DNA of 64,000 bases from Brenneria roseae subsp. roseae. GTDB taxonomy: Bacteria > Pseudomonadota > Gammaproteobacteria > Enterobacterales > Enterobacteriaceae. This document shows positions 31,077 to 39,935 of the stretch, one piece after another. The position numbers and the translations under genes were made by a program. Numbering within the stretch: position 1 is the stretch's first letter; each line of letters starts with the position of its first letter. The stretch covers positions 186,001 to 250,000 of the forward strand of contig NZ_KZ819022.1 in assembly GCF_003115845.1 (NCBI RefSeq), read 5' to 3'. The notes under the pieces are model-generated. The model was not told the DNA's origin and searched no databases. It saw only the letters and a program-made list of their open reading frames with translations.

Positions 31077-33089
31077 TCACGAATGGCGCATCAAGCTCTG
31101 GATGCGGCTTTTCCCGGAGAGGGTATGCGAGTCGGATTGCTCTTCGGAGGCGTTATCCGTACTCAGTTTAAAGGTGGAGACAGTCTCGACCAGTTGAGCC
31201 GCTTCTTCTTTCAACGTCTGCATTCTTGCCGCGGATTCATCGATCAGCGATGCATTCTGCTGAATGGTGCTTTCCATCTGCGAGACGGCCAGCGTCACTT
31301 CGGAAATGCCTTTGCTTTGCTCTTCGCCCGCGGTGCGGATTTCCCCCATCACCTGCCGCACCCGACGCACATTGTTGACCAAATCATCCAACTGATCCCC
31401 CGCGTCCCGCACTCGCTGACTGCCTATCGCTACGTTGGAAACCGACTCTCCGATCAAGTCTTTGATTTCCCGCGCGGCTGTCGCGCTACGCTGTGCCAGC
31501 ACCCGCACTTCGGATGCAACAACGGCAAAGCCTCGTCCCTGTTCACCGGCGCGCGCCGCTTCCACTGCCGCATTCAGCGCCAGAATGTTGGTCTGGAAGG
31601 CAATGCTGTCTATCACGCCAACAATCTCTTCCATACGGGTAGATGATTTATTAATCACGTCCATGGTATTCACGACTTCATGCATGGTGTCGCCACTGCT
31701 CTGGGCAGTTAGCGCCGTCTGTTCGGCCAGTTCATCCGCCAGCTTGGTATTGGTGGCGTTTTGCTGCACGGTGGCGTTGAGTTGCTCCATCGCGGCGGCG
31801 CTTTGCGCCAGCGCCGCCGCCTGCTGGGTAATACGGGAAGAAAGCTCGATATTACTCTCGGCCAGACCGGACGCATTGGACGCCACGATTTCACTGCTGT
31901 TTTTCACATTGAGCAGAACGCCTGCCAGCTTATCGACAAATACGTTGAAAGAGGCGGAAATGGCGGACAATTCATCCTGTCCTTTGCTGGTTAAACGGCG
32001 CGTCAGATCGCCGTCTCCCTGGGCTATTTCATCCAGCGCCACGCGCGTTGCGTTTAGCCGGGCGATAAGATGACGCACGGCGAATCCAGCGATCATCAAC
32101 AGAATCATCATAATCGGCAACAGTACGCCGAGAATATCCCACATCATGGTTCGGGACAGCATTGTCACCCGGTCTTCTGGTGTCGCCAGTCCGATAATCC
32201 AGCCGGTATTCGGCATGGAAAACAACATGATGCGGGAAGCGTCATCCAGCAGTGCATCATTTGACAAGGCGACGGTGCGCGTCGCGCCGTTTCCCGCCAG
32301 CATCGTACGCAGTGGGTCGGCGACTGGCGCCAGCCAGCCGGATTGTTTTATCAAATCGTTAAATGTACGTGTCTTACGCGTATCCGTTTGCGGGAAAGAG
32401 AGCAGTTGCCCCTGCCGATCCAGAGCGAAAGCATAGCCGCTGGTGCTGCCGCCGTTGTCTTTCATGAAATTCGACAGATTATCCAACTGGATGTCGAACG
32501 TGACTACCCCGGCGAATTGCCCTGACAGATGATAGGGCACGCTGCATGTCACCATATCAACGCCGGAAACCGGATCCTGATAAACATCCGACCAGACGCA
32601 TTGATTGGCAGGACTCGTTTTGGCGCTGCTATACCAGCTTTCCTGATGATAACCCGGTCCGCTGTCGTCGTTGTATTCATCGGAATAGACCAGCTTGCCG
32701 TCATCGCCACGCGCCCAGAAAAAACTACGGCGAGGAACGCCCGGCGTAAACCCATCAGGCTCCGGCCAGACGCCGCCGCCGACAATTGTCGGATCGCCCA
32801 GTCCATCAATCAATTGCGGAATTACCTGTTTATACAACGTTTCTTCGCGGGGCAGCACCTCTGCCACGCGCGCCATGCCGACGGTTTCCCCTTCTATACG
32901 CGACATTCGCGAGTCAAGTTGCCGAATAATATTTTCACCGGTCTTTTCGATCAGCGCGCTGCTGGCTTCGACAACTCTGGGTTGCCCGCGCCATAACATG
33001 ACTGCCACGATGACGAATGCCATAATAAATAGTAATAGTATTCCCCCCAGCGTCAACTTGCCGGAAATACGAGTTGGAAATAGAGTCAT
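31077..33089 (-). CDS. Methyl-accepting chemotaxis protein with dCache sensor
   Basis: 670 residues from ATG 33089 (MTLFPTRISGKLTLGG, ribosome site GAGGGA), preferred over an ATG 20 codons upstream. Membrane helix 1 (about 12-33), periplasmic double-Cache sensor (WARGDDGKLVYSDEY, GVDMVTCSVPYHL, GVVTFDIQLDNL), helix 2 (about 320-345, ILGVLLPIMMILLMIAGF), HAMP, then the signalling hairpin with the invariant tip IAFQTNILALNAAVEAARAGEQGRGFAVVA. It senses a periplasmic small molecule, often amino or carboxylic acids for dCache. No adaptation-enzyme tether pentapeptide (NWETF type) at the C-terminus. Confidence 0.95.
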   Translation of the reverse strand: MTLFPTRISGKLTLGGILLLFIMAFVIVAVMLWRGQPRVVEASSALIEKTGENIIRQLDSRMSRIEGETVGMARVAEVLPREETLYKQVIPQLIDGLGDPTIVGGGVWPEPDGFTPGVPRRSFFWARGDDGKLVYSDEYNDDSGPGYHQESWYSSAKTSPANQCVWSDVYQDPVSGVDMVTCSVPYHLSGQFAGVVTFDIQLDNLSNFMKDNGGSTSGYAFALDRQGQLLSFPQTDTRKTRTFNDLIKQSGWLAPVADPLRTMLAGNGATRTVALSNDALLDDASRIMLFSMPNTGWIIGLATPEDRVTMLSRTMMWDILGVLLPIMMILLMIAGFAVRHLIARLNATRVALDEIAQGDGDLTRRLTSKGQDELSAISASFNVFVDKLAGVLLNVKNSSEIVASNASGLAESNIELSSRITQQAAALAQSAAAMEQLNATVQQNATNTKLADELAEQTALTAQSSGDTMHEVVNTMDVINKSSTRMEEIVGVIDSIAFQTNILALNAAVEAARAGEQGRGFAVVASEVRVLAQRSATAAREIKDLIGESVSNVAIGSQRVRDAGDQLDDLVNNVRRVRQVMGEIRTAGEEQSKGISEVTLAVSQMESTIQQNASLIDESAARMQTLKEEAAQLVETVSTFKLSTDNASEEQSDSHTLSGKSRIQSLMRHS

Positions 33090-33652
33090 ATCATCCCTCA
33101 GAATACGAATAGAAATAATTTCTGTTACGTCGTGTTTTTCATTGTGCATTACCGGGGTTGAATTGTTTACCGTTCATCCATGGTTTTCATGACAATCGGA
33201 GACGGTTAATTCGCTGGCGGTTAATGTTAAGTATTCTATGTATCGAAAATGACGATAAAGTGAAATAGTGTCCAAGAAAAGATAATAAAATAATATATCT
33301 CCGTCGTTAACGACATATAAATAATATTAAAGATTATTCTAAATTTTCCGATAACTTACAGCGATTTTTCACCTGAAAACAAATGCTACTATCATCGAGC
33401 AGGATAGGTGTTCCGCGGTCAGACAAAGTGCCTGACCTGCGTGGATGATTTTGAAGATGTGTCTGACAGTGACCGTAGCCCTCGGGATTTTTGGCGCAGG
33501 TCACGAGTACTCACCGCAGTACTTTAGGCGAATGGTCAACGTCAATACTTGAGGCGCTTCCCGGAACGCCGTATGACATCAGTATTCCGGGGGAACTTGA
33601 AATAAATGGAAGCGGGAAACGCTGATAATCCTTTGCGGTTTGAGGGGCTGGA
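33090..33652. other. Gene-poor stretch at the start of the accessory region
   Basis: About 560 bp between the chemoreceptor and the next small gene. The first half is AT-rich and should hold the chemoreceptor promoter. From about 33400 the composition changes and short open stretches appear on both strands with no recognisable product; this may be scrap of an older insertion. Confidence 0.3.
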
Positions 33653-34027
33653 TTAAGATTGTGTCCATTGCTGAGAGACAGAACCAGAATATTCAATTAA
33701 ACCTGTTTTACATTCATATATGGCGAACATGCGATGATTCTTTTGTGGGCCTGATATCGTCACCGCTAACGTGTAGAAATCTGGTGATTTAAAAGAATCG
33801 TTCTTATGAAAACTAATTTCCGGTGTACTGGTTCCAAGTTTATCCTGTCTAAGTTTAGGCCATCGGGGAATTCTATATTTAACCAGATCACTTCTTACCT
33901 CCATGACTATCTTGTCATAAAGTACTTCATCGCAAGTCGGTCCGGTATATCGGATATAATTTTTGTAACAGATGCCTGCAATCAGAACGAAAAAAACACC
34001 AAAGGTTGTCTTTTTTTTCCATCCCAC
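33653..34027 (-). CDS. Hypothetical membrane-anchored small protein
   Basis: 124 residues, not recognised. N-terminal basic patch and one hydrophobic helix (FGVFFVLIAGICYKNY) and a soluble remainder (CDEVLYDKIVMEVRSDLVKYR; FYTLAVTISGPQKNHRMFAIYECKTGLIEY). The Cys in the helix is not in a good lipobox. AT-rich relative to backbone. It could be a periplasmic-facing immunity or accessory protein, but there is no partner next to it. Confidence 0.5.
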   Translation of the reverse strand: MGWKKKTTFGVFFVLIAGICYKNYIRYTGPTCDEVLYDKIVMEVRSDLVKYRIPRWPKLRQDKLGTSTPEISFHKNDSFKSPDFYTLAVTISGPQKNHRMFAIYECKTGLIEYSGSVSQQWTQS

Positions 34028-34109
34028 AATTAATTTTCCTTAAAGGTAAAACTATGTGTCAACTTATTCGTGAATGATAACTGTTATCATATAAAAGTTA
34101 AAGTGAACC

Positions 34110-34183
34110 AACCCCGGCATTGTGGTATCTGCGGGGGTTTTCTGTATACAAAAAGGGCTACGCCCGGTTAAGGCATAGCCCTT
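34110..34183 (+). terminator. Two tandem hairpins
   Basis: AACCCCGGCA with TGCGGGGGTT followed by TTCTGT (34110-34145), then AAGGGCTA (34153-34160) pairing with TAGCCCTT (34176-34183). Both look like rho-independent 3' ends; the second lies at the edge of the remnant that follows. Confidence 0.4.
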
Positions 34184-34239
34184 CCTTCATTTTCAGTTTC
34201 CCCTACGCACGCCGATTAAACGCCCCATACACCACATTA

Positions 34240-34488
34240 CCGCCGTTCCCAAGGCTTTCTCATAGCCGCGGCCTGACAAAAGTCAGCAAGACCAAGGAGA
34301 AATTCACGCAGGAAATGAAACAGGCATGGTGGTCACAAATCCTGTTTTATCAGCGTATCCGCAGTACCCAGGATAAACCGGTCAGTGATGGCTGGTGCTC
34401 CCATACATATCGCAAAAAATTCGGCGTCTGGCCCAAAGGGTTGCATCGCACATCGTTGTCGTCGAGTACGCAGATCGTCGTTCCGTGA
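34240..34488 (+). pseudogene. Remnant resembling the C-terminus of a phage-type helicase
   Basis: An open frame ends KEKFTQEMKQAWWSQILFYQ, then VSDGWCSHTYRKKFGVWPKGLH. The closing pattern (WWxQxLxYxRxR..GWxxHxYRxKFGxWPxGLH) is like the C-terminal tail of prophage DEAD/DEAH helicases of the RadD/YejH type. No helicase body precedes it, so it is a fragment. Identification by pattern memory only. Confidence 0.35.
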
Positions 34489-34570
34489 TAGTTGATAGTT
34501 GTCATTACAGCACCTGTTAAAGCACCTGTTAATGTGGAGTGGATATAAAAATAAAGCTTAACTGATTGAA

Positions 34571-34586
34571 CCCTACAGGATTCGAA
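34571..34586 (+). repeat. Direct repeat of the argU 3' segment (putative distal att site)
   Basis: CCCTACAGGATTCGAA is identical to 57464-57479 inside tRNA-Arg and in the same orientation. With the integrase beside the tRNA, this is the best candidate for the far end of a 22.9-kb island. The bases to its left (GAA) do not continue the tRNA 3' end, which a simple insertion would predict. Confidence 0.6.
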
Positions 34587-34638
34587 TATGTAATCTATTG
34601 CATTGAATTTAAATGGATAAATTGTGTTCGATAAATTT

Positions 34639-34660
34639 TATACCAACATTTATACCAACA
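34639..34660 (+). repeat. Tandem TATACCAACA repeats (candidate integrase/excisionase arm sites)
   Basis: TATACCAACA occurs at 34639-34648 and 34651-34660, 53 bp inside the putative att repeat. The same motif occurs inverted at 57283-57292 and as TGTACCAACA at 57324-57333 beside the integrase gene. Confidence 0.4.
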
Positions 34661-34716
34661 TATTGTTTTGCGCTGAATTTAAGATATTGAGAGAGTAAAC
34701 CAGAGTCGCTTGAGTA

Positions 34717-35109
34717 TCAGTGATCGTCTCTGGTTTGTTCTTCAGGTAGATCGCGTTCCGGCATGAAGTCCAGTGTTACATTTGGACCGTTGAACCAGCT
34801 ATCCCAATTCTCCCGGTTTTGAATATTATTTTCTGGTGTATCAGATGTCGATACGGATGAACCTAGATATTTGGCAATCCACTCCATAGCCTGCCTCCAT
34901 TGATTGATGGGGACGTTAGTTTTGATTTTCCATGCGTTTGGGCAGTGATGTAGTGCCAGCAGAAATGTCACCTGAACCAGAAAATTGTAAGGGTGACCGT
35001 ATGTATGGCATGAATAGCGATCTATTGTGCGGCGTAAACGGTGCAACACGAATGATTCGCCTGCCAACTGCAAAGCACGACATCCATTAAAAGCAATCAC
35101 GCAGACCAA
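34717..35109 (-). CDS. Hypothetical protein
   Basis: 130 residues, not recognised. Contains HRLRRTIDRYSCHTYGHPYNFLVQVTFLLALHHC and an acidic tail (FMPERDLPEEQTRDDH). The start overlaps the end of the upstream 75-residue frame by 23 bp, so it may begin at a later internal codon. Downstream end of a leftward gene group with DUF4942, CbtA and RadC. Confidence 0.4.
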   Translation of the reverse strand: MVCVIAFNGCRALQLAGESFVLHRLRRTIDRYSCHTYGHPYNFLVQVTFLLALHHCPNAWKIKTNVPINQWRQAMEWIAKYLGSSVSTSDTPENNIQNRENWDSWFNGPNVTLDFMPERDLPEEQTRDDH

Positions 35110-35314
35110 TTAAGCTGTCATCGTACCGTAGCGGCGTATTCCCTGACATTTCGCAGATTGTCAGATTATGGTATCCGGTAGTTTCCGGCTTTTGGCGAAT
35201 AAGATGGTGGGCTTGTGTGACATCACGACAAAGTAGAAGCCAGTTTTCTTGTAGTGCATCGGTAATATGTTGAACATGGTAAAGCCCACCTTCAACAGAA
35301 AGTGACGTATTCAT
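35087..35314 (-). CDS. Hypothetical small protein
   Basis: 75 residues, not recognised. Starts MNTSLSVEGGLYHVQHITDALQ with AGGAAAC upstream of the ATG at 35314. Lies between DUF4942 and the 130-residue protein in the same direction, so probably part of the same transcript. Confidence 0.45.
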   Translation of the reverse strand: MNTSLSVEGGLYHVQHITDALQENWLLLCRDVTQAHHLIRQKPETTGYHNLTICEMSGNTPLRYDDSLIGLRDCF

Positions 35315-35380
35315 TAAGTAGTTTCCTGAAAAATAAGAGGGAAGGGGAAAAGAACCTTATCGTTTGTGGCTTGTAGCGAA

Positions 35381-36214
35381 TCACCTCGATGCCAACATCC
35401 CCGGATAATGTTTGGCGATAATGTCGTTCATCTGATCGATCAGGTCGGGACGTTTAAAGGTGAGATGCCCTGTGCCTTTCTGAAAATAACGAATGCTGAA
35501 GAACTCATCCTCGTAAGCCTGTTGATGCGGATTATCGCGGATATGATCCATCAGCCGAATGGTGATATCGGCACGGTTATCGGGAATAGGTTTGCCATCC
35601 AGCAGATACAGAATGCGCTCCAGATCGGCCAGTTGATCGCGTCGCCAGCCCCAGTTTAAGCCAAAGCCCCAACGGTGATGCACCACCAGATTGCTGATAA
35701 TGATTTTCTTGCCAAAGTAACAGGGATGGTTGGTTTTGTAGTCCCATGATAACCCTTTGAACACGTTAATCACCCCGCGCTCGAACACCGCCTGCTTGCC
35801 CTGGTGAAGCTGTTCAAAGGTGGTCAGGATATTTTCTTCACTGATCGGCGGCAGTTCGCCCTCGTCCAGATTCTTGTGCCACTGGCTGCGGGCTTCGGCG
35901 TCCATCAGCGACAGCATGCCGGACTTGAGCATCAGGTCGCGCCAGATATTGCGATCCAGCGTGCGGGTGATGGCCGGAATCGCCTTGTCCGGCGATTCCG
36001 TCAGCCAGCAATCATAGCGGTGTCCCTGCTTTAGCGCCCAGTCTTCAACGGTGCTGCCGCCAATGGTGGCCGTAAGCTGGGAAATTGCCTGTAACTGATG
36101 GATAAGCTGTTCTATCTGTTGCAGGGCTGCGTCACGTCCGGCGACGATGTGCTCAATGCTGGTCGAGCACATCAGATCGGTGTGTTCGGTTAGTACCTCG
36201 GGTTCAGTTTGCAT
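35381..36214 (-). CDS. DUF4942 domain protein
   Basis: About 277 residues from ATG 36214 (MQTEPEVLTEHTDLM); ATG 36232 is also possible, and the longer frame up to 36328 overlaps a hairpin and is unlikely. Features such as WDYKTNHPCYFGKKIIISNLV and RRDQLADLERILYLLDGKPIPDNRADI match the DUF4942 proteins that accompany CbtA toxins in enterobacterial islands; some have methyltransferase-like character, but I see no clear SAM motif here. Function unknown. Confidence 0.65.
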   Translation of the reverse strand: MQTEPEVLTEHTDLMCSTSIEHIVAGRDAALQQIEQLIHQLQAISQLTATIGGSTVEDWALKQGHRYDCWLTESPDKAIPAITRTLDRNIWRDLMLKSGMLSLMDAEARSQWHKNLDEGELPPISEENILTTFEQLHQGKQAVFERGVINVFKGLSWDYKTNHPCYFGKKIIISNLVVHHRWGFGLNWGWRRDQLADLERILYLLDGKPIPDNRADITIRLMDHIRDNPHQQAYEDEFFSIRYFQKGTGHLTFKRPDLIDQMNDIIAKHYPGMLASR

Positions 36215-36243
36215 AGTTTGTATTCCGTACATAAAAGCAAACA

Positions 36244-36265
36244 CGCCTGCCGGGAGTGGCAGGCG
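36244..36265 (-). terminator. Hairpin between cbtA and the DUF4942 gene
   Basis: CGCCTGCC-6 nt-GGCAGGCG, followed on the minus strand by TGTTTGCTTTTA. May attenuate read-through from cbtA. Confidence 0.5.
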
Positions 36266-36309
36266 CATTATGCAACGGGAAAAGGGAGAAGAAACTTCAG
36301 GCAGGCAAT

Positions 36310-36657
36310 TCAGGGAAGCGGCTCGCAATTTTTAGCGACTTGCATTAACCCCGTAGCGCGTCGGGCGTGGAGAATATCGACCGCCGTTATAAACGGCGAC
36401 TGCTCCAGCCAGGAGAAACCGCGTCGGTTGGTACGCACCAGTTCATATTTTTCCACCATAAAGTTCAGGGTATCGACCAGCGAGATACCGGCGTCGATAT
36501 GCTCCTGGATCACTTTTTCTTCACAGAACGGCGTGTCGTTAAGTGTCAGTCTGTAGTGTTTTTCCAGTAGATGACTCAGTAACCGCTGCCAAATATTAAC
36601 CGGCGACAATACGCTATTACCCGGCTCGTCGGGTGCCGGTATGGAGTTGTCAGACAT
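36310..36657 (-). CDS. CbtA/YkfI/YpjF-family toxin
   Basis: 115 residues, close to E. coli CbtA (YeeV): [39 protein letters not shown], then [19 protein letters not shown] and [13 protein letters not shown]. CbtA blocks the cytoskeletal proteins FtsZ and MreB and is normally neutralised by CbeA (YeeU), encoded just upstream. Here the upstream gap to radC is only 62 bp and holds no cbeA, and none is found elsewhere in the window. Good ribosome site (AAGGA). No truncation is visible. Confidence 0.85.
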   Translation of the reverse strand: MSDNSIPAPDEPGNSVLSPVNIWQRLLSHLLEKHYRLTLNDTPFCEEKVIQEHIDAGISLVDTLNFMVEKYELVRTNRRGFSWLEQSPFITAVDILHARRATGLMQVAKNCEPLP

Positions 36658-36719
36658 TGTTTTTCCTTATATATAGAGAGATAAAACTGAGGTGAATGTT
36701 GGTGAAAAGTATCGTGGCG

Positions 36720-37193
36720 TTACAGCCAGCCGCGTTCGGCAAACGACACCACATCGGTGCCGCCGATCACCAGATGGTCAAGTAGCCGTACGTCAAGCTG
36801 TGACAGCGCCTCTTTCAGCCTGTCGGTGATATGCCGGTCGGCCTGGCTGGGTTCGGCGTAGCCGGACGGATGGTTATGCGCCACGATCACTGCGGCGGCA
36901 TTATGGTGCAATGCCGACTTGAGGATTTCGCGCGGATGCACTTCGGTATTATTGATGGTGCCCAGCGCGGTAATTTCCTTCTCTATCAGCCGGTGCTGGT
37001 TATCCAGATACAGCACCATAAACACCTCGCGCTCCAAGCCACTGAGTTCCAGCATCAGCCAGTCTTTGGTGTCGTCTGACGTTCTGAACTGACGCGCATT
37101 TTTACGCACGCGCTTTTCCAGCAAGGAAAGCGCCTGACGGATAATGCGCTGTTCTCTCGACGCAACGCGGTCTGCCAATTGAGTACATGACAT
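36720..37193 (-). CDS. RadC/YeeS-family JAB-domain protein
   Basis: 157 residues from ATG 37193 (GAAGGA upstream). The JAMM metal motif is complete: a Glu in the N-terminal part, then [22 protein letters not shown] (HxH...D). Typical YeeS/YfjY proteins of CP4-type prophages. Despite the RadC name no DNA-repair role is established for them. Precedes cbtA in the same direction, as in E. coli CP4-44. Confidence 0.9.
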   Translation of the reverse strand: MSCTQLADRVASREQRIIRQALSLLEKRVRKNARQFRTSDDTKDWLMLELSGLEREVFMVLYLDNQHRLIEKEITALGTINNTEVHPREILKSALHHNAAAVIVAHNHPSGYAEPSQADRHITDRLKEALSQLDVRLLDHLVIGGTDVVSFAERGWL

Positions 37194-37271
37194 AGTTATT
37201 CCTTCATAGATATGAAAAGACATTCGAAAAACGTGTTGTTGAATTACCAAATAGTGATGCGGATGGTTGAA

Positions 37272-37877
37272 TTATTTAGGCAAAAATACATGTCGGGCAA
37301 ATTCGCCAGTGGCGCGAACGGTAAGCCAATCCAAACCACCTCCGATAAAACCACCAAGCAGCGGAGTATATCGGGGAGCAGTACCTAAAAGTCGTCCTGT
37401 TGCTAATTGACCGATCAATCTTGTAGTCACTAATTTACTAATTCCCTGAACGCCCTTATTTGATAGACGGGATAATAAATGTCCGCCACCTAACCGCAAT
37501 GTTTCTTTCGCAGCACTGGCCCCCAGACAGATATAAATAAAGTTCCGGGTACGAATATCGTAAACACTGTAACCGCCAATAATTGCAATAGCGGCGATCA
37601 TGCGAATCTGAATAAACAGTAATCCGGTCAGACTGGCGGGTAATGTTACGGGTAGAACAGCAATACCACCCAGTCCGGTAATAAATCCACTGGTAGCAGC
37701 TTTTACTGACTCCCAGCGAATCAAGTTCGCTACTGCATCGTTCTTTATCGGAAATGCCTGCCGATAGTTGTCCGCCAGTTTTTGGGCCGAATCCATACCG
37801 GGAATTCCCTGAATGGCGTGATCGTACAGCATATCCAACCAACGGGAAAAGTTTTTGAAAGAATTATTTTGATCCAT
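37272..37877 (-). CDS. EcsC-family protein
   Basis: 201 residues. Hydrophobic Gly-rich core (GFITGLGGIAVLPVTLPASLTGLLFIQIRMIAAIAIIGGYSV) followed by YICLGASAAKETLR, matching EcsC-domain proteins. Probably membrane-associated; function unknown. Clear ribosome site AGGTGA before ATG 37877. 78 bp upstream of radC on the same strand. Confidence 0.75.
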   Translation of the reverse strand: MDQNNSFKNFSRWLDMLYDHAIQGIPGMDSAQKLADNYRQAFPIKNDAVANLIRWESVKAATSGFITGLGGIAVLPVTLPASLTGLLFIQIRMIAAIAIIGGYSVYDIRTRNFIYICLGASAAKETLRLGGGHLLSRLSNKGVQGISKLVTTRLIGQLATGRLLGTAPRYTPLLGGFIGGGLDWLTVRATGEFARHVFLPK

Positions 37878-37964
37878 ATATCACCTTTTGGGTTAAATGA
37901 AAAAAAAGCCCCAGCGAATGGCCGGGGATAGAGTTCGTATTGGTGATATAGGTTTATGATTTTT

Positions 37965-38954
37965 TTATTTCAATTCGTTGTACTTCTTTTCGATCAATGA
38001 TTCAATTAATTCACCGATAGTCATTTTATTTTTCTTTGATAATTCTTTTAGCTTTTCCCTGGCACCAATAGTAACGTAAGCATTTATCGCCACCCTATTT
38101 TCTTTTTCCATTCGACTACGATGACATATCTGATTCCATGCTCTGGATGCTTTATTTCTAAACAATTCTTTTGCTTCTTTTGAACCGTTCCAATTATCAT
38201 AGCAAGCATAAATTGCAAGATACAGTTCATCTTTTCTCAATGGTGCGGGGAATAATTGTGTTATGTTGCCAATACCGTCATAATCTTGTGTGTATGACCA
38301 CATCCATTCTATTTGGTCTTTATTGTTTTTATTTAGCCATTTTAAAACCCCCGCGTTTTTGTATGTGTGAATCCAAAAGTTTTTAAGATCATCAAGAGCT
38401 TGTTTTTTTTCATCTGTCATTGCATAAATTGAGTTAAAACAATCAACAATAGTCCTATAACGTAATTCGTGGTTAAGTAAGTCATGATTATATTTCAACA
38501 TTCGACATGCGGTTTTTAAAGAATAAACCAGGTTATCTAGTTCATTAAAATTAATTTCAGGTATGAATAAGGAATTATTCAAACGTAACCATAGCCAGCA
38601 ACATGCTCGCTCACTGTTTTTTAACCATGTAAATTTTTCCTTTCCCAAGATGAACTTATTTTTATTTTTATTCCAATCTTGAGCGAAGTCTTTAATTTTT
38701 TCATCATCAGAATCACACATTATATTAATTGTTGTGTAAATGTCATTATTAAAATAGCCGCTAATTATGTCATTATCTTCTATTTTAAAAAAAATTAATT
38801 TAGGAGAGAACTGGTCACGAATAATATATCTTTTTATATGCGGGTATTCGGGATTTATTTGATGATAAATACAATAACTCATGAATACTTTTGCATCATC
38901 AACGCTGTTACATTGTAACAGTATTGATGGACAGTCCTTATCATTTATAGCCAT
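37965..38954 (-). CDS. Unrecognised protein with ribbon-helix-helix-like C-terminus
   Basis: 329 residues, strongly AT-rich gene. N-terminal part MAINDKDCPSILLQCNSVDD with no family I recognise. The last 45 residues (RVAINAYVTIGAREKLKELS, then KNKMTIGELIESLIEKK) look like a ribbon-helix-helix DNA-binding segment: a basic beta strand and two helices. An inverted repeat lies at 38966-39000 right before the start, as for an autoregulator. Could be a plasmid-type replication or partition regulator; unproven. Confidence 0.5.
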   Translation of the reverse strand: MAINDKDCPSILLQCNSVDDAKVFMSYCIYHQINPEYPHIKRYIIRDQFSPKLIFFKIEDNDIISGYFNNDIYTTINIMCDSDDEKIKDFAQDWNKNKNKFILGKEKFTWLKNSERACCWLWLRLNNSLFIPEINFNELDNLVYSLKTACRMLKYNHDLLNHELRYRTIVDCFNSIYAMTDEKKQALDDLKNFWIHTYKNAGVLKWLNKNNKDQIEWMWSYTQDYDGIGNITQLFPAPLRKDELYLAIYACYDNWNGSKEAKELFRNKASRAWNQICHRSRMEKENRVAINAYVTIGAREKLKELSKKNKMTIGELIESLIEKKYNELK

Positions 38955-38965
38955 GCTTTCATTCT

Positions 38966-39000
38966 TACACTAAGTAATATAAAAGTGATATTTTAGTGTA
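38966..39000. promoter_or_regulatory. Inverted repeat upstream of the 329-residue protein
   Basis: TACACTAA (38966-38973) and TTAGTGTA (38993-39000) form a perfect 8-bp dyad spaced by 19 bp, 11 bp upstream of the ATG. Likely operator. Confidence 0.45.
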
Positions 39001-39446
39001 TATCAAGTGGTTTTCAAGTGTTTTTTTAGTGATAAAATATAGAGGTTAATCCTGTCTATATCTAGAAATATCTCCCATTTTGTACAACCCCCCCTACAAG
39101 AGAACAATGACATTCTCCCTGTTGCTTTCAAGCTTCTCCAGCCGCTACTGGGGAAGTGCGGGGCTTCCACCAACGTCAAAACATTCGAAGCGATCGTCAT
39201 TGAAGTTTCGCACTAAGATATTCGCTTATCCCCACCTTAAGAACGGGGTTTGTATGATCATGGGCTTTTATTTTTTATCCACTTCTGCTACTTGGTACTC
39301 TGGTATCTTGCCATCATGAAAGCACTGGTTGTGGGATGTACCGTAATTTTTTACCAATGAAAGGTATGGGATGAGTGATGACGACAATATGATAAATCAA
39401 TCCGTCGTTATTGCTCTTTACTTAAACTAATAAAGAGGATAATCCC
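39001..39446. other. Gene-free stretch with a possible IS200/IS605-type scrap
   Basis: 445 bp with no intact gene. Frame 39100-39216 reads LPVAFKLLQPLLGKCGASTN and ends in a stop. It is followed at 39230-39248 by a hairpin (CCCC-11 nt-GGGG), the sort of layout seen at the 3' end of TnpB-carrying elements. This is weak; it may be unrelated. Confidence 0.25.
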
Positions 39447-39644
39447 ATGCCAGACTTACTCAATGATGAAATGGTTGATATGCAATTCATCACCGCTTAC
39501 ACCAAGATGACAGACAAATATTTCTATAAGCTAATAAGTGAAGGAAAATTTCCCAAACAGGTAAAAATTGGGAGAAGCTCCCGCTGGTTCAAGAAAGAAG
39601 TCGTAGAATGGTTGATGGAACGGGTCAGAGAATCGAGAGGGTAA
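39447..39644 (+). CDS. alpA: AlpA-family excisionase/regulator
   Basis: 65 residues. MerR-like winged helix of the AlpA family: FITAYTKMTDKYFYKLISEGKFPKQVKIGRSSRWFKKEVVEWL. In CP4-57 AlpA promotes excision by activating integrase expression; a similar role is likely for the integrase at 56047-57261. Ribosome site AGAGGA before ATG 39447. Confidence 0.9.
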   Translation: MPDLLNDEMVDMQFITAYTKMTDKYFYKLISEGKFPKQVKIGRSSRWFKKEVVEWLMERVRESRG

Positions 39645-39935
39645 TATCTTTTCATCAATATTTTCGTCATTACTAACTCCAGAGTAGTTCAAACAAAAAA
39701 ATCAAGCCAATATCTCTCTTTACACAAACACAGGGATACTTTTAGCGTGATTCGCCGTTATCTGTCATGTCGGTTTGTTAATATATTAAATAGAGTAGCA
39801 ATACTGATAACCACACAAATAAACCCTATCGAACGATATCACTCGACTGGTGGTAAACATTCCATCACACACAGGTGATAGCTATCGCTGTAAGCATCCC
39901 ATTACTATCAATAAATAATAGCCAAAGGGTGATTT

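Noticed and set aside
30888-31646. 252-codon plus-strand frame, partly antisense to the chemoreceptor
   Set aside because: Its bulk lies opposite the well-supported MCP signalling domain, its composition is that of an antisense shadow, and it matches no family.
33511-33696. 61-codon minus-strand frame near the chemoreceptor
   Set aside because: Overlaps the end of the 124-residue gene, no recognisable motif, no ribosome site.
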